A stretch of 5,552 bases of DNA, from positions 1 to 5,552 of the forward strand of contig JACIXM010000279.1 of the NCBI GenBank assembly GCA_014360395.1, read 5' to 3'. This DNA comes from Actinotalea sp. Lineage in GTDB: Bacteria; Actinomycetota; Actinomycetes; Actinomycetales; Cellulomonadaceae. Made by a program: the position numbers and the translations under genes. The notes under the pieces were generated by a model, which was given only the letters and a program-made list of their open reading frames with translations, did not search any database and was not told the origin of the DNA. Position 1 is the stretch's first letter. Every line of letters begins with the position of its first letter. Below are positions 4,915-5,552 of this stretch, one piece after another.

Positions 4915-5552
4915 TCAGCGGCCGCCCGCGGTCTCGGCGACGGCGGTCGCGACCGCCCCGAGCGCCGTCGGCAGCGCGGTGACGTCCGTGCCCCCGCCCT
5001 GCGCGACGTCGTCCTTGCCCCCGCCACCGCCGCCCAGGGCGCCGGCCGCGACCTTCGCCAGCGCCCCGGCGCGCAGGCCGACACCCCGACCGGCCGGGTT
5101 GACCGTGACGAGGACGACCGGGCGCTCCTTGGCCACGCCCCCCACGGCGACGACCGCGGGCTGCTCGCCGAGACGGTTCCGCACGTCCAGCGCGAGGGTG
5201 CGCAGGTCGTCCGCGGACGCGACCGCGCCGGCCTCGTGGGTGACGACCCGCACCCCCGCGACGTCCGCCGCACCGGCGGCGATCGACCCGGCCGCCGCGA
5301 GCAGCTGGCCCTGCCGCAGCCCGGCGAGCTCCTTCTCCGCCTCCTTCAGGCGCGTGACCAGGCCGCTGACGCGCTCGGGCAGCTCCTCCGGACGCACCTT
5401 CAGCGCGTCGGTCAGCGCCGTGACGAGCGCCCGCTCCCGCGCCAGGTGGTGGAACGCCTCCAGGCCGACGACGGCCTCGACGCGCCGCGAGCCGGACCCG
5501 ACGGACGACTCCCCCGTCAACGCGATGAGGCCGATCTGGCTCGAGTGGTCCA
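4915..5552 (-). CDS. alaS: Alanyl-tRNA synthetase, C-terminal part (5' end outside window)
   Basis: This is the last 211 codons of alaS; the gene enters from the right edge in an open frame (…DHSSQIGLIAL…) and stops with TGA at 4917-4915. AlaRS charges tRNA-Ala in the cytoplasm and hydrolyses mischarged Ser- and Gly-tRNA-Ala. Visible parts, in order: the end of the editing domain with the signature ESSVGSGSRRVEAVVG (GxRRIEA in the family); a charged helical linker (about residues 50-85 of the fragment, RVSGLVTRLKEAEKELAGLRQ) of the kind that bridges to the C-terminal domain; and the C-Ala/DHHA1 domain with the glycine-rich motif GGGGGGKDDVAQGGG near the end. A TTG at 5520 could be read as a start, but the frame continues upstream through conserved AlaRS sequence, so it is internal. 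The catalytic domain and most zinc-binding editing residues lie outside the window. ruvX follows after 1 nt. Identification is secure. Confidence 0.96.
   Translation of the reverse strand, partial: DHSSQIGLIALTGESSVGSGSRRVEAVVGLEAFHHLARERALVTALTDALKVRPEELPERVSGLVTRLKEAEKELAGLRQGQLLAAAGSIAAGAADVAGVRVVTHEAGAVASADDLRTLALDVRNRLGEQPAVVAVGGVAKERPVVLVTVNPAGRGVGLRAGALAKVAAGALGGGGGGKDDVAQGGGTDVTALPTALGAVATAVAETAGGR

Overview
The window is about 70% G+C or more, uses GTG start codons freely, and carries a gene order (alaS, ruvX, mltG, aroE) typical of Actinobacteria. Together with an actinobacterial-style type IV pilus ATPase, this suggests a high-GC actinomycete, perhaps of the Cellulomonas/Micrococcales group. 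That lineage call rests on gene order, GC content and recalled family resemblance, not on a database search. Every supported gene reads on the minus strand, so transcription runs from right to left.

Region by region in the direction of transcription. (1) 5552-4915 is the 3' part of alaS (alanyl-tRNA synthetase: end of the editing domain, helical linker and C-Ala domain), cut by the right window edge. (2) 4913-4338 is ruvX/yqgF (RNase H-fold nuclease-like protein), starting 1 nt after the alaS stop. (3) 4341-3190 is mltG (membrane-anchored endolytic murein transglycosylase), joined to ruvX by a 4-nt GTGA overlap. (4) 3193-2303 is aroE (shikimate dehydrogenase), joined to mltG by a second GTGA overlap. 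These four form one tightly packed, probably translationally coupled housekeeping operon. (5) 2302-2209 is a 94-bp regulatory gap. It holds an 8-bp direct repeat, a GCCGATAG box resembling the -10 of WhiG/FliA-type sigma factors, a 5'-UTR stem-loop and a strong ribosome binding site. (6) 2208-535 is a complete pilB-type assembly ATPase whose N-terminus carries two MshEN-type repeats, the fold that binds c-di-GMP in related ATPases. (7) 534-381 is a 154-bp spacer containing overlapping inverted repeats that could form alternative RNA structures at the next start codon. (8) 380-48 is a proline-rich ORF of 110 codons, possibly the leader of the next pilus gene (a PilT-type protein is the guess). 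It stops just before the left edge, and no globular domain is visible. Bases 1-47 hold nothing that can be assigned.

The first four genes serve translation, nucleic-acid maintenance, cell-wall synthesis and aromatic amino-acid synthesis. pilB appears to open a separate type IV pilus unit placed directly after aroE. I see no mobile element, CRISPR array, RNA gene, toxin-antitoxin pair or defence system. The least explained parts are the proline-rich ORF with its internal duplication and abrupt stop, the RNA-structure candidates around it, and the possible double link of pilB to c-di-GMP (MshEN domain plus a WhiG-like promoter).
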